Source: Pseudocoprococcus catus
GTDB taxonomy: Bacteria; Bacillota; Clostridia; Lachnospirales; Lachnospiraceae
Reading direction: 5' to 3'
DNA: 8,201 nt
Assembly (NCBI RefSeq): GCF_902381825.1
Contig: NZ_LR698973.1
Location: 2,454,775 to 2,462,975 of the forward strand
Shown: positions 1 through 6,898 of the stretch, one piece after another
Numbering within the stretch: the stretch's first letter is position 1
Layout of the letters: each line of letters opens with the position of its first letter
Translations under genes and position numbers: made by a program
Notes under the pieces: generated by a model
Databases searched by the model: none
Told to the model about the DNA's origin: nothing
The model's input: only the letters and a program-made list of their open reading frames with translations

Positions 1-1338
1 CTCCTCTGCTTCCATGCCGCAGAAGGCACCCGGTGTATCGACAAAACAGATGACCGGTCGATGAAATTTCTCTGCCTGTTTCATTAAACGCAAAGCCTTT
101 CTATAGCCCTCCGGTGACGGCATGGCAAAGTTGCGCAGGACATTCTCTCTTGTATTGCGTCCCTTTTCCTGGGCAATGACAGTCACAGGCATTCCGTGAA
201 ATCTGGCGATACCGCCTACAATGGCCGGATCATCACCAAAGTATCTGTCACCATGCAGCTCTGTAAAATCCGAAAATAAATCTTCTATATATTCTGTGCC
301 GACAGGTCTTTCCTTCTTTCTGGAAGCCAGCACTCTGTCCCAGGCAGATTTCTTTTCATCCTTTTTCGCAATAGAAAATCCTTCACTCATATTCAGATCC
401 GGATTCTCAGATGACGCTGACACTTCCTTATAGTTTCTGAGTCTTTGCTCCGCCTCAGGATTTTTCTGATGCAGTGACAGAAGATGCTCCAGACGATTCT
501 TCAGGTGTTCTCTTTCTACAATCTGATCAATAAAACCATGCTCTAACAGGAATTCTGAACGCTGAAAACCCTTCGGCAGCTTTTGTCCGATGGTCTGCTC
601 AATGACTCTTGGTCCCGCAAAGCCGATGAGTGCATTCGGTTCTGCCAGAATAATATCCCCCAGCATGGCAAAGCTGGCTGTAACACCACCGGTTGTGGGG
701 TTTGTAAGAACCGCGATATAGAGCTGTCCCGCATCATGATGTCTTTTTAAGGCGGCAGATGTTTTCGCCATCTGCATCAGAGAATGGATACCTTCCTGCA
801 TTCTGGCTCCGCCGGAGCATGCAACTATGATCACCGGCACCTTTCGCTCTGTGGCTCTTTCAATGGCCCGTGTCAGCTTTTCACCAACAACTTTGCCCAT
901 GCTGGCCATCATAAAATGACTGTCACACACGGCCAGTACCACTTCATGACCGCCAATCCTTGCAAGGCCGGTAGTCACCGCTTCATCAAGGCCGGTCTTC
1001 TCACGAAGAGCTTCAACCTTATCTTCATAGCCTTTGTAATGCAGCGGATTTCCGGATGTCAGGCCTGTATCCCATTCCTTGAAACTTTCCTCGTCTGCCA
1101 GCATCTCGATGCGGCGTCTTGCCGGTACACTAAAATAGTTGCCGCATTTCGGGCAAATATACTGATTACCAATAATACTTTCTGCCAATACCACCGCTCT
1201 GCAGGCATTGCATTTGCGCATCAGCCCTTCAGGCACCTCCGGTGATGACTCCCCGGAGTTTTGAACATTGGCCTTCCTGTTTGTCAATGTAATGTAATTT
1301 TTCTGATTGGTCTTTTTAAACATATTTCCAAGCTTCAT
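1..1338 (-). CDS. accDA: Fused acetyl-CoA carboxylase carboxyltransferase, beta + alpha subunits (AccD-AccA), 3' end outside window
   Basis: Carboxyltransferase of acetyl-CoA carboxylase: it moves the carboxyl group from carboxybiotin on AccB to acetyl-CoA, making malonyl-CoA in the cytoplasm. Translating the minus strand from the ATG at 1338 gives 446 codons without a stop up to the window edge. Residues 1 to about 290 are AccD. The zinc finger has Cys43, Cys46, Cys62 and Cys65, with the same CX2C-X15-CX2C spacing as E. coli AccD. The crotonase-fold motifs SGGARMQEG (175-183) and PTTGGVTAS (214-222) follow. After a polar linker (about 290-330), AccA begins: [20 protein letters not shown] (360-379), [14 protein letters not shown] (403-416) and [13 protein letters not shown] (434-446), where the C-terminal half is cut by the window. 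No stop, frameshift or convincing internal ribosome site separates the halves. The start is supported by AGGAGG 8 nt upstream. Fused beta/alpha forms are known in other bacteria. The helical hairpin that opens stand-alone AccA seems to be missing. Confidence 0.93.
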   Translation of the reverse strand, partial: MKLGNMFKKTNQKNYITLTNRKANVQNSGESSPEVPEGLMRKCNACRAVVLAESIIGNQYICPKCGNYFSVPARRRIEMLADEESFKEWDTGLTSGNPLHYKGYEDKVEALREKTGLDEAVTTGLARIGGHEVVLAVCDSHFMMASMGKVVGEKLTRAIERATERKVPVIIVACSGGARMQEGIHSLMQMAKTSAALKRHHDAGQLYIAVLTNPTTGGVTASFAMLGDIILAEPNALIGFAGPRVIEQTIGQKLPKGFQRSEFLLEHGFIDQIVEREHLKNRLEHLLSLHQKNPEAEQRLRNYKEVSASSENPDLNMSEGFSIAKKDEKKSAWDRVLASRKKERPVGTEYIEDLFSDFTELHGDRYFGDDPAIVGGIARFHGMPVTVIAQEKGRNTRENVLRNFAMPSPEGYRKALRLMKQAEKFHRPVICFVDTPGAFCGMEAEE

Positions 1339-1346
1339 TGTTCATC

Positions 1347-1352
1347 CCTCCT
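1347..1352 (-). promoter_or_regulatory. Shine-Dalgarno site of accDA
   Basis: A perfect AGGAGG lies 8 nt before the ATG at 1338. It fixes this start over the other ATG at 1345, which is in a different frame and only 1 nt from the site. This is one of the strongest ribosome sites in the window, consistent with independent initiation after the 171-bp gap that follows accC. Confidence 0.85.
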
Positions 1353-1380
1353 GTCATCCTGTCACGTCACCGACCTTTTT

Positions 1381-1441
1381 CATTGCCCGTCACCAGCAAT
1401 CAGCTTTTTCCAACCCCAGACATCCACCGGCAGCTTTTTCC
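1381..1441 (-). repeat. Imperfect ~30-nt direct repeats upstream of accDA
   Basis: The 11-mer GGAAAAAGCTG occurs at 1441-1431 and again at 1411-1401 on the minus strand, exactly 30 nt apart. A third related copy, GAAAAAGGTCG, starts at 1381, 29 nt further on. The bases after each core (GGTGGATG, GGTGACGGG, GGTGACG) are only loosely alike. The exact 11-bp identity at a fixed period suggests an old tandem duplication, now diverged. Confidence 0.55.
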
Positions 1442-1509
1442 TATCGGCATCCGAAATCATTTTTTATTACCCGGAATCATCAATGTTTCCTGCCACACTG
1501 CAAAACATT

Positions 1510-2883
1510 TTACCCTTCAGCTGCATAGCGATGGTTCAGCAATTGTTCCTCTTTATCTGCAATAAATTCAATATCAAAATCACCGCTCTGATAATCCGGA
1601 TCATTTAAAATCTCGTATTGATAATCTACATTGGTATCAATGCCCTCAATAATCACTTCACCCAGGGCACTGCACATTTTGGTGATGGCTTCATTTCTGT
1701 TTTTCGCAAATACGATCAGCTTCGCCAGCATATTGTCATAGTACGGCGGTACTTCATAGCCGCTGTAAATAGCCGAATCAATACGGATGCCTTTGCCACC
1801 GGGGAGATACATATCTGTGATTTTTCCCGGACACGGCCGAAAACCTTTATAAGGATTTTCTGCATTGATACGGCATTCAATGGCATGTCCCGTCAGCTTC
1901 ACATCCTCCTGAGTGTAGGACAGTTCCCGACCGTCAGCAATACGGATCTGCTCTTTGATGAGGTCAATCCCTGTTACCCACTCTGTTACCGGATGCTCCA
2001 CCTGAATACGGGTATTCATTTCCATAAAATAAAAACGGCCGGTTTTTTCAAGCAAAAACTCAATGGTTCCCGCATTGACATACTCTGCAGCCTTTGCCGC
2101 ATTTACCGCCGCTCCCCCCATTTTCTGACGCAATGCATCACTCATAATGGCACAAGGCGATTCTTCAATCAACTTCTGGTGATTTCTCTGGATGGAGCAG
2201 TCACGCTCGCCCAGATGGATCACATGACCATAACTATCCGCCAGAATCTGGAACTCGATATGTTTCGGATGCTCCACAAAGTGCTCCAGATACATAGTAT
2301 TATCGCCAAAAGCTGCCATGGATTCCTTCTGGGCTGTCATAAAAGCATTTTCCAGTTCATCCTGATGATAAGCCACACGCATGCCTTTGCCGCCGCCACC
2401 AAGGGCCGCCTTGACAATGACCGGATACCCCACTTCTTCTGCAATGGCCAATGCTTCTTCTGCATGATACAAGGGTTCCTTGCTTCCCGGGATCACCGGT
2501 ACCCCTGCCGCGATCATCGTATTTCTGGCATTGGATTTATTGCCGAGTTTGCGGATGACATCTGCGGTTGGTCCGATGAAAATAATATGACACTGCTCAC
2601 ATAAAGCTGCAAATCGATCATTTTCCGACAAAAATCCGAATCCCGGATGGATAGCGTCTGCACCGGATACAATGGTGGCACTGATGATCTGCTCCATATT
2701 CAAATAACTTTCAGAAGAAGGCGCCGGCCCGATACAGATGGCTTCATCCGCCAGCTGTGTATGAAGGGCTTCCCTGTCTGCTTCTGAATAAACAGCCACC
2801 GTTTCTATGCCCATTTCCCTACAGGCCCGGATGATACGCACCGCAATTTCTCCGCGATTGGCAATTAAAACTTTTCTGATCAT
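1510..2883 (-). CDS. accC: Biotin carboxylase subunit of acetyl-CoA carboxylase
   Basis: AccC carboxylates the biotin carried by AccB, using ATP and bicarbonate, in the first half-reaction of acetyl-CoA carboxylase. The protein has 457 residues (E. coli 449) and looks complete. The N-terminal domain opens with KVLIANRGEIAVRI (4-17) and carries HPGFGFLSEN (79-88). The ATP-grasp domain has Lys116, Lys158 and the glycine-rich loop GGGGKGMR (162-169). The signature MEMNTRIQVEHPVTEW (287-302) supplies Glu288, Arg292, Gln294, Val295 and Glu296, and Arg338 lies in ECRINAE. These match the metal, bicarbonate and biotin residues of E. coli AccC by position. The ATG at 2883 sits 2 nt after the fabZ stop codon, so translation is probably coupled to fabZ; the only ribosome site is the weak GGGG at the end of fabZ. 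Related pyruvate or propionyl-CoA carboxylases are excluded by the length and by the accB/fab context. Confidence 0.97.
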   Translation of the reverse strand: MIRKVLIANRGEIAVRIIRACREMGIETVAVYSEADREALHTQLADEAICIGPAPSSESYLNMEQIISATIVSGADAIHPGFGFLSENDRFAALCEQCHIIFIGPTADVIRKLGNKSNARNTMIAAGVPVIPGSKEPLYHAEEALAIAEEVGYPVIVKAALGGGGKGMRVAYHQDELENAFMTAQKESMAAFGDNTMYLEHFVEHPKHIEFQILADSYGHVIHLGERDCSIQRNHQKLIEESPCAIMSDALRQKMGGAAVNAAKAAEYVNAGTIEFLLEKTGRFYFMEMNTRIQVEHPVTEWVTGIDLIKEQIRIADGRELSYTQEDVKLTGHAIECRINAENPYKGFRPCPGKITDMYLPGGKGIRIDSAIYSGYEVPPYYDNMLAKLIVFAKNRNEAITKMCSALGEVIIEGIDTNVDYQYEILNDPDYQSGDFDIEFIADKEEQLLNHRYAAEG

Positions 2884-2885
2884 CT

Positions 2886-3317
2886 TTATTCCCCGATAGC
2901 CAGTGTCAGTTCGGCTTTGACAGCCACTTCTCCATCCACGGAGGCAATGGCCTCGCCCACAACAACAGGTCCTTTCTGACGAATAATTCTTGCTTCCAGT
3001 TTCAATTTATCTCCCGGCACAACTTTTCTTCTGAAACGGCAATTTTTGATACCGCCGAAATAGCCAAGCTTGCCTTTATTCTCTTCCTGCATCAGCACAG
3101 CCACTGCACCCACCTGAGCCAGGGCTTCGATGATCAATACCCCGGGCATCACCGGTTCCTGTGGAAAATGCCCTGCAAAAAAGTCTTCTCTGTATGTCAC
3201 ACATTTATAGCCCACAGCATATTCGCCGGGTTCATAATCTTCGATATAATCCACCAGCAAAAAAGGATGTCTGTGCGGAAGAATCTCTTTAATCTCATTA
3301 ATTCCAAGATGTTTCAT
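2886..3317 (-). CDS. fabZ: 3-hydroxyacyl-ACP dehydratase FabZ
   Basis: FabZ removes water from (3R)-hydroxyacyl-ACP to give trans-2-enoyl-ACP in the elongation cycle. The 143-residue protein is one hotdog domain, close to the 140-150 residues usual for the family. It opens with [18 protein letters not shown] (6-23). The active-site stretch [13 protein letters not shown] (48-60) supplies catalytic His50, and Glu64 in the following IIEALAQVG helix is the second catalytic residue. FabA-type dehydratase/isomerases are longer and have Asp in place of this Glu, so FabZ is the right call. Upstream of the ATG at 3317 there is no good Shine-Dalgarno, only GAAAGAAG about 8 nt away. The gene may therefore be translated less efficiently than its neighbours or depend on ribosomes arriving from accB. 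The accC start lies 2 nt after its stop. Confidence 0.97.
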   Translation of the reverse strand: MKHLGINEIKEILPHRHPFLLVDYIEDYEPGEYAVGYKCVTYREDFFAGHFPQEPVMPGVLIIEALAQVGAVAVLMQEENKGKLGYFGGIKNCRFRRKVVPGDKLKLEARIIRQKGPVVVGEAIASVDGEVAVKAELTLAIGE

Positions 3318-3375
3318 TGATCTAACTTCTTTCTTATATATTACAAAATCAGTTCAGCACTTATCTGCACAGCCC

Positions 3376-3404
3376 AGGCAATTCTATACAACCTAGGCAA
3401 TTCT
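3376..3404 (-). repeat. Short tandem duplication at the accB 3' end
   Basis: The 10-mer AGAATTGCCT (minus strand) occurs at 3404-3395, where it includes the last codons and first stop base of accB, and again at 3385-3376, 19 nt downstream in the intergenic gap. Over the full 19-nt unit 15 positions agree. In the second copy the bases matching the accB stop TAG read TGG. This looks like an imperfect tandem duplication of the gene's end. Confidence 0.6.
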
Positions 3405-3881
3405 GAACAGCGGCTGGCCATATTCTACCATCTCGCCGTTTTCCACAAGAATTTCAGCCACTGTGCCGTCAAAATCACTCTCAATATCATTCATCAGCTT
3501 CATGGCTTCCACAATAGCCACTGTCTGACCTTTTTTCACCGTATCACCCACAGCTACATAAGGGGCTGCATCCTCAGCAGGTGCGGCATAAAATGTGCCC
3601 ACCAACGGTGATTTCACAAGAAAACCTTTCTGCTCTGCCTCTTTTGTTCCGGCTGCCTTCTCCTCTGAATCTGCTGAAGCTTCTGACATTGCTGATGCTG
3701 CAGCTGCCTGCATCGGCATCACTGACTGGCTGACACCGGCCGCCGGCAATGTCTGTACCGCTGTCACTACTTCTTTTTCCTTCTTCAGGTTCAGACACAC
3801 ACCCTCTGCTTCATATTTAAAACCCGTCAGTTCTGAATCTGACACGGCCCGTATCAATTTTAAAAGTTCATCTAATTCCAT
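3393..3881 (-). CDS. accB: Biotin carboxyl carrier protein of acetyl-CoA carboxylase
   Basis: AccB carries the biotin that shuttles carboxyl groups from AccC to the AccDA carboxyltransferase. The 162-residue protein has three parts. Residues 1 to about 35 are a short N-terminal segment (MELDELLKLIRAVSDSELTG). Residues about 36-86 form a flexible linker rich in Ala, Ser and Glu. Residues 87-162 are the biotinyl domain. The domain starts SPLVGTFYAAP (91-101). The next residues, about 101-110, correspond to the 'thumb' of bacterial BCCP. The biotin attachment motif EAMKLMND (125-132) has Lys128 as the modified residue. The thumb and the accC neighbour separate it from the biotin domains of decarboxylases and pyruvate carboxylase. 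The ATG at 3881 is 2 nt after the fabF stop, with AGGTG 5 nt upstream inside the end of fabF, which suggests translational coupling. Biotin ligase is needed and is not encoded in this window. Confidence 0.97.
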   Translation of the reverse strand: MELDELLKLIRAVSDSELTGFKYEAEGVCLNLKKEKEVVTAVQTLPAAGVSQSVMPMQAAAASAMSEASADSEEKAAGTKEAEQKGFLVKSPLVGTFYAAPAEDAAPYVAVGDTVKKGQTVAIVEAMKLMNDIESDFDGTVAEILVENGEMVEYGQPLFRIA

Positions 3882-3883
3882 TT

Positions 3884-5131
3884 TTACACCTGGCCTTCAT
3901 ACTTCTTGAAAAGAAGGGACGCATTATGTCCGCCAAACCCGAGGGAATTGCTGATGGCATACTGAATATCTTTCTCTACAGGTCCGTCAATGGCATAGTT
4001 TAAGTCACAGCCCTCGCCAAGTTCTTTCGTTCCGATGGTCTGGTGGATAAATCCCTCTTCAATAGCCTTCACTGAAACAATACTTTCCACCGCACCGGCA
4101 GCACCCAAAAGATGACCGATCATGGATTTCGTCGAATTGATGACAAGATTTTTGGCATCCTCGCCAAAAGCTTTCTTAATTGCCTTTGTCTCAAAAAGGT
4201 CATTGTGATGGGTACCTGTACCATGGGCATTGATATACTGTACTTCAGATGGAGCAATGCCTGCCTCTTCCATGGCCAGTTCCATAGCTTTGGCTGCACC
4301 GCTGCCGTCCTCTGCAGGGGATGTGATATGATAAGCATCGCCTGTAGCACCATAGCCCACCAGCTCTGCATAAATATGGGCACCTCTTGCTTTGGCATGC
4401 TCTAACTCTTCCAGTACCACTACGCCGGCACCTTCACCAAGAACAAAACCGCCCCTTTCCTTGTCAAAAGGAATGGATGCACGATCCGGGTCCTGGGCTG
4501 TGGTTAAAGCTGTCAGTGCTGTAAAACCTGCAACCGCTGTCGGGCAGATGCAGCTCTCTGTACCGCCGGCAAACATTACCTCCGCATCCCCATACTGGAT
4601 AGCGCGAAGAGCATCACCTATACAGTTTGTTCCTGTGGCACAGGCTGTCACCACATTAGTACACTTGCCCTTTAAACCAAGCTGGATTGACACATTGCCT
4701 GCCGCCATATTGGAGATCATCATCGGTACAAGCAGCAGATTCACTCTGCCCGGTCCCTTTGTCTCAATGGTCTGGCAGGCTTTTTCAACCTGCTGCAGGC
4801 TGCCCACACCGGAACCGATGATCACGCCGCAGCGATAAGGATCTTCTTCCTCAATATTAAAGCCGGCATCCACGCAGGCTTCCTTTGCTGCTGCCACCGC
4901 ATACTGTGAAAAGGTCTCCATTCGCTTCGCTGCCTTGAAATCCATCAGCTCCTTCGCTGAAAAATCCTTGACCTCTGCTGCAATTTTTACTTTATAATCT
5001 GTGGTATCGAATTTGGTAATTGATCCGATACCGTTTTTGCCTTCCTTGACATTCTTCCAGAAAGTCTCTACGTTATTGCCGATAGGTGTCACTGCACCCA
5101 TACCTGTAATCACTACTCTGCGCTTTTCCAT
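3884..5131 (-). CDS. fabF: Beta-ketoacyl-ACP synthase II (FabF)
   Basis: FabF condenses malonyl-ACP with a growing acyl-ACP, adding two carbons and releasing CO2. With the start at 5131 the protein has 415 residues, the usual size. The thiolase-fold catalytic triad is visible: Cys164 in TACATGTN, His303 in NAHGTGT and His340 in STKSMIGHLLGAAGA. The protein ends with the expected NSLGFGGHNASLLF block near the C-terminus. I chose the second of two adjacent ATG codons because it gives the conserved MEKRRVVITGMG start and places GGAG (5138-5141) 6 nt upstream. The other ATG at 5134 would be only 3 nt from that site. A longer frame back to a TTG at 5161 adds ten non-conserved residues and is unlikely. 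The residues after the His303 motif read HHND, where many homologues have PLND. FabF rather than FabB follows from the sequence type and the operon; no FabB is present. Confidence 0.96.
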   Translation of the reverse strand: MEKRRVVITGMGAVTPIGNNVETFWKNVKEGKNGIGSITKFDTTDYKVKIAAEVKDFSAKELMDFKAAKRMETFSQYAVAAAKEACVDAGFNIEEEDPYRCGVIIGSGVGSLQQVEKACQTIETKGPGRVNLLLVPMMISNMAAGNVSIQLGLKGKCTNVVTACATGTNCIGDALRAIQYGDAEVMFAGGTESCICPTAVAGFTALTALTTAQDPDRASIPFDKERGGFVLGEGAGVVVLEELEHAKARGAHIYAELVGYGATGDAYHITSPAEDGSGAAKAMELAMEEAGIAPSEVQYINAHGTGTHHNDLFETKAIKKAFGEDAKNLVINSTKSMIGHLLGAAGAVESIVSVKAIEEGFIHQTIGTKELGEGCDLNYAIDGPVEKDIQYAISNSLGFGGHNASLLFKKYEGQV

Positions 5132-5137
5132 CATTTT

Positions 5138-5141
5138 CTCC
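5138..5141 (-). promoter_or_regulatory. Shine-Dalgarno site deciding the fabF start
   Basis: GGAG in the context TTGGAGAAAATG lies 6 nt before the ATG at 5131 and 3 nt before the ATG at 5134. Normal spacing therefore favours 5131. The 62-nt gap to fabG otherwise holds nothing I can name. Confidence 0.65.
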
Positions 5142-5193
5142 AATCTAATATCTATCCACAAACAGCAAACCCGATCTGTACACCGCAGCTGTC

Positions 5194-5940
5194 CTACATC
5201 ACCATTCCGCCGTCCACATGCAGCACCTGTCCCGTTATGTAAGCCGCTTCATCCGACACCAGAAAGGCTGCCGCATTGGCCACATCCTCTGCCTGTCCGA
5301 AACGCTTCAGCGGAATCTGCTTCATCATCTCATCTTTCACTTTATCAGCCAGATCTGCCGTCATATCCGTTTCAATCATTCCCGGAGCAATAGCATTCAC
5401 CGTAATGCCTCTGGAAGCCAGTTCTTTGGCTGCGGATTTTGTCAGGCCGATGACACCTGCCTTGGAAGCTGAATAATTGGCCTGTCCTGCATTGCCGGCC
5501 ACACCCACGACAGAAGCCATATTGACAATCCGTCCATAGCGCTGACGCATCATCTGTCTGGCTGCAAACCGGATACAATGAAAAGTGCCTTTCAGATTCA
5601 CATCGATGACACTGTCAAAATCTTCTTCCTTCATAGCCATCAACAGTCCGTCCTTCGTGATGCCTGCATTATTGATCAGAAAATCAATCCGGCCGTATTT
5701 TTCTGTCACGGCCTTGAAAAAAGCTTCACAGGCTGCAAAATCACTGACATTGCACTGAAAAATATCCGCCCTTCCGCCTTCATCTATGATCTCCTGCTGT
5801 ACCGCCGCAGCCTTACTTTCTGAACCATTGTAATTAATAATCACTGTCGCACCGCAAGCTGCCAGTTTTTTAGCAATGGCCCGTCCGATACCTCTGGAAG
5901 CACCGGTCACAACTGCTGTCTTCCCGTCAAATTTTCCCAT
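5194..5940 (-). CDS. fabG: 3-oxoacyl-ACP reductase FabG
   Basis: FabG is the NADPH-dependent reductase that turns 3-oxoacyl-ACP into (3R)-hydroxyacyl-ACP, the first reduction of each cycle. The 248-residue protein is a classical short-chain dehydrogenase with a Rossmann fold. The dinucleotide loop is [12 protein letters not shown] (12-23), followed by NNAG (90-93). The catalytic set is Asn115, Ser143, Tyr156 and Lys160, the last two in NYSASKAG. The C-terminal region with APGMIETDM and the ending [13 protein letters not shown] are typical of FabG. The ATG at 5940 has AGGAG (5947-5951) 6 nt upstream, and the gene starts 25 nt after the fabD stop. Short-chain dehydrogenases are a large family, so the substrate is assigned mainly from the strong FabG-type sequence and its place between fabD and fabF. 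Confidence 0.97.
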   Translation of the reverse strand: MGKFDGKTAVVTGASRGIGRAIAKKLAACGATVIINYNGSESKAAAVQQEIIDEGGRADIFQCNVSDFAACEAFFKAVTEKYGRIDFLINNAGITKDGLLMAMKEEDFDSVIDVNLKGTFHCIRFAARQMMRQRYGRIVNMASVVGVAGNAGQANYSASKAGVIGLTKSAAKELASRGITVNAIAPGMIETDMTADLADKVKDEMMKQIPLKRFGQAEDVANAAAFLVSDEAAYITGQVLHVDGGMVM

Positions 5941-5965
5941 TTCATTCTCCTGTTTCTATCCCACA

Positions 5966-6898
5966 TCAGATGATTAATTGTCTAAGTTCTTCAATAATTT
6001 TCTGTGCATCATCTACCGTATTCACTGTGTAAACTTTTGCAGTACGGTTAATCTTTCGCATAAAACCTGCCAGTGTCTTTCCCGGTCCGATTTCAACAAA
6101 TGTATCCACGCCATCGGCAATCATTCGCTCCATAGAGGCCTGCCATCTGACAGAGGAAGCTACCTGTTTTGCCAGAAGGGCTCTTGTTTCATGAATATCG
6201 GTGACATATTCCGCTGTGACATTGGTCACATAAGGGATTTTCAGTTCTGACCACTGCATATCTGCCATCTCCTGATCCAGCGCTTCGCCGGCCGGAATCA
6301 TCATCGGTGAATGGAACGGTCCGCTGACATTCAGCATGACGCATCTTCTGACACCGGCTGCTTTTAATGCTTCCACCGCCTGTTCCACTGCCAATTTCTT
6401 GCCGGTAATAACAATCTGTCCCGGGCAGTTGTAATTGGCAATGCTTACATCCTCAATCGGTGCAAGACATTTTTCAATCAGCTCTGTTTCTGCACCGATA
6501 ACAGCCGCCATGGCACCTTCGCCTTTCGGCACGGTATTCTGCATGAAAATGCCCCTTTTGCGTACAAGACGAATGGCATCCTCCGTTGTCATACCGCCGG
6601 CCACTGCAATGGCACAATATTCACCGAGGCTTAATCCGGCTGTCACATCCGGGTGAAGGCCTGCATCTTCTAAAACAGCTGTCATTGCCAGACATGTGGT
6701 GACCATAGCCGCCTGTGTATATTCCGTCTGATCTAATAAATCATTCTCTTCAAAGCACAGTGTTTTCATATCTATATTTAAAATCTCTGAGGCTTTATCA
6801 TAAATCTCCGCCGCCAGAGGGCTGTATGCATAAAAATCTTTGCCCATTCCCGCTTTCTGGGCACCCTGTCCCGGGTAAATAAACGCTATTTTATTCAT
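5966..6898 (-). CDS. fabD: Malonyl-CoA:ACP transacylase FabD
   Basis: FabD moves the malonyl group from CoA to the phosphopantetheine arm of AcpP, linking the acetyl-CoA carboxylase genes to the synthase. With the start at 6898 it has 310 residues, the normal length. It opens MNKIAFIYPGQGAQKAGMG, with Gln11 in the oxyanion region. The nucleophile Ser90 is in GLSLGEYCA. Arg115, which binds the malonyl carboxylate, is in RKRG. His196, the partner of Ser90, is in GPFHSPMM. Gln245 is in AKQVASSVRW. These positions agree closely with the E. coli set. The chosen ATG has GGGAG (6907-6911) 8 nt upstream. An in-frame TTG at 6913 would add five non-conserved residues and lies upstream of that site. The gene overlaps the last 8 nt of fabK, and its ribosome site is inside fabK, so the two are probably translationally coupled. 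Confidence 0.97.
   Translation of the reverse strand: MNKIAFIYPGQGAQKAGMGKDFYAYSPLAAEIYDKASEILNIDMKTLCFEENDLLDQTEYTQAAMVTTCLAMTAVLEDAGLHPDVTAGLSLGEYCAIAVAGGMTTEDAIRLVRKRGIFMQNTVPKGEGAMAAVIGAETELIEKCLAPIEDVSIANYNCPGQIVITGKKLAVEQAVEALKAAGVRRCVMLNVSGPFHSPMMIPAGEALDQEMADMQWSELKIPYVTNVTAEYVTDIHETRALLAKQVASSVRWQASMERMIADGVDTFVEIGPGKTLAGFMRKINRTAKVYTVNTVDDAQKIIEELRQLII

Larger units (their letters stand above)
1339..1509 (-). other. 171-bp accC-accDA intergenic leader with repeats
   Basis: This is the longest non-coding stretch in the window; the other junctions are 102 bp or less. On the minus strand it is rich in G and A. It contains two copies of an 11-mer GGAAAAAGCTG and a third related GAAAAAGGTCG, at a period of about 30 nt. 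It also holds several tiny ATG reading frames (7 to 26 codons), most joined by ATGA overlaps. I see no GC-rich hairpin followed by a U tract, so it does not look like a terminator, and no clear -35/-10 pair. Its role is unknown; a regulatory leader, a decayed coding segment or neutral spacer are all possible. Confidence 0.6.

Noticed and set aside
320..400. Separate accA start at the internal ATG in the linker (encoding MSEGF)
   Set aside because: No Shine-Dalgarno precedes it, the frame is continuous with AccD, and the protein made from it would lack the usual AccA N-terminus.
784..1245. 153-codon open frame on the plus strand
   Set aside because: It lies antisense to the AccD half of accDA, its protein has no recognisable motif, and the opposite strand carries conserved domains.
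1618..2604. 328-codon open frame on the plus strand
   Set aside because: It is the antisense shadow of accC, rich in His, Phe and Ile as such shadows are, and without any family motif.
4392..4838. 148-codon plus-strand frame
   Set aside because: It is antisense to fabF, with Ser/Pro/Thr-rich low-information protein and no ribosome site or conserved pattern.
5132..5161. Longer fabF start at a TTG (5161)
   Set aside because: It adds ten residues not typical of FabF, whereas GGAG at proper spacing supports the ATG at 5131.
5132..5193. Internal promoter in the fabG-fabF gap (TTGCTG ... TAGATT)
   Set aside because: The candidate boxes match the consensus poorly and the 15-nt spacing is too short, so it is not distinguishable from chance.
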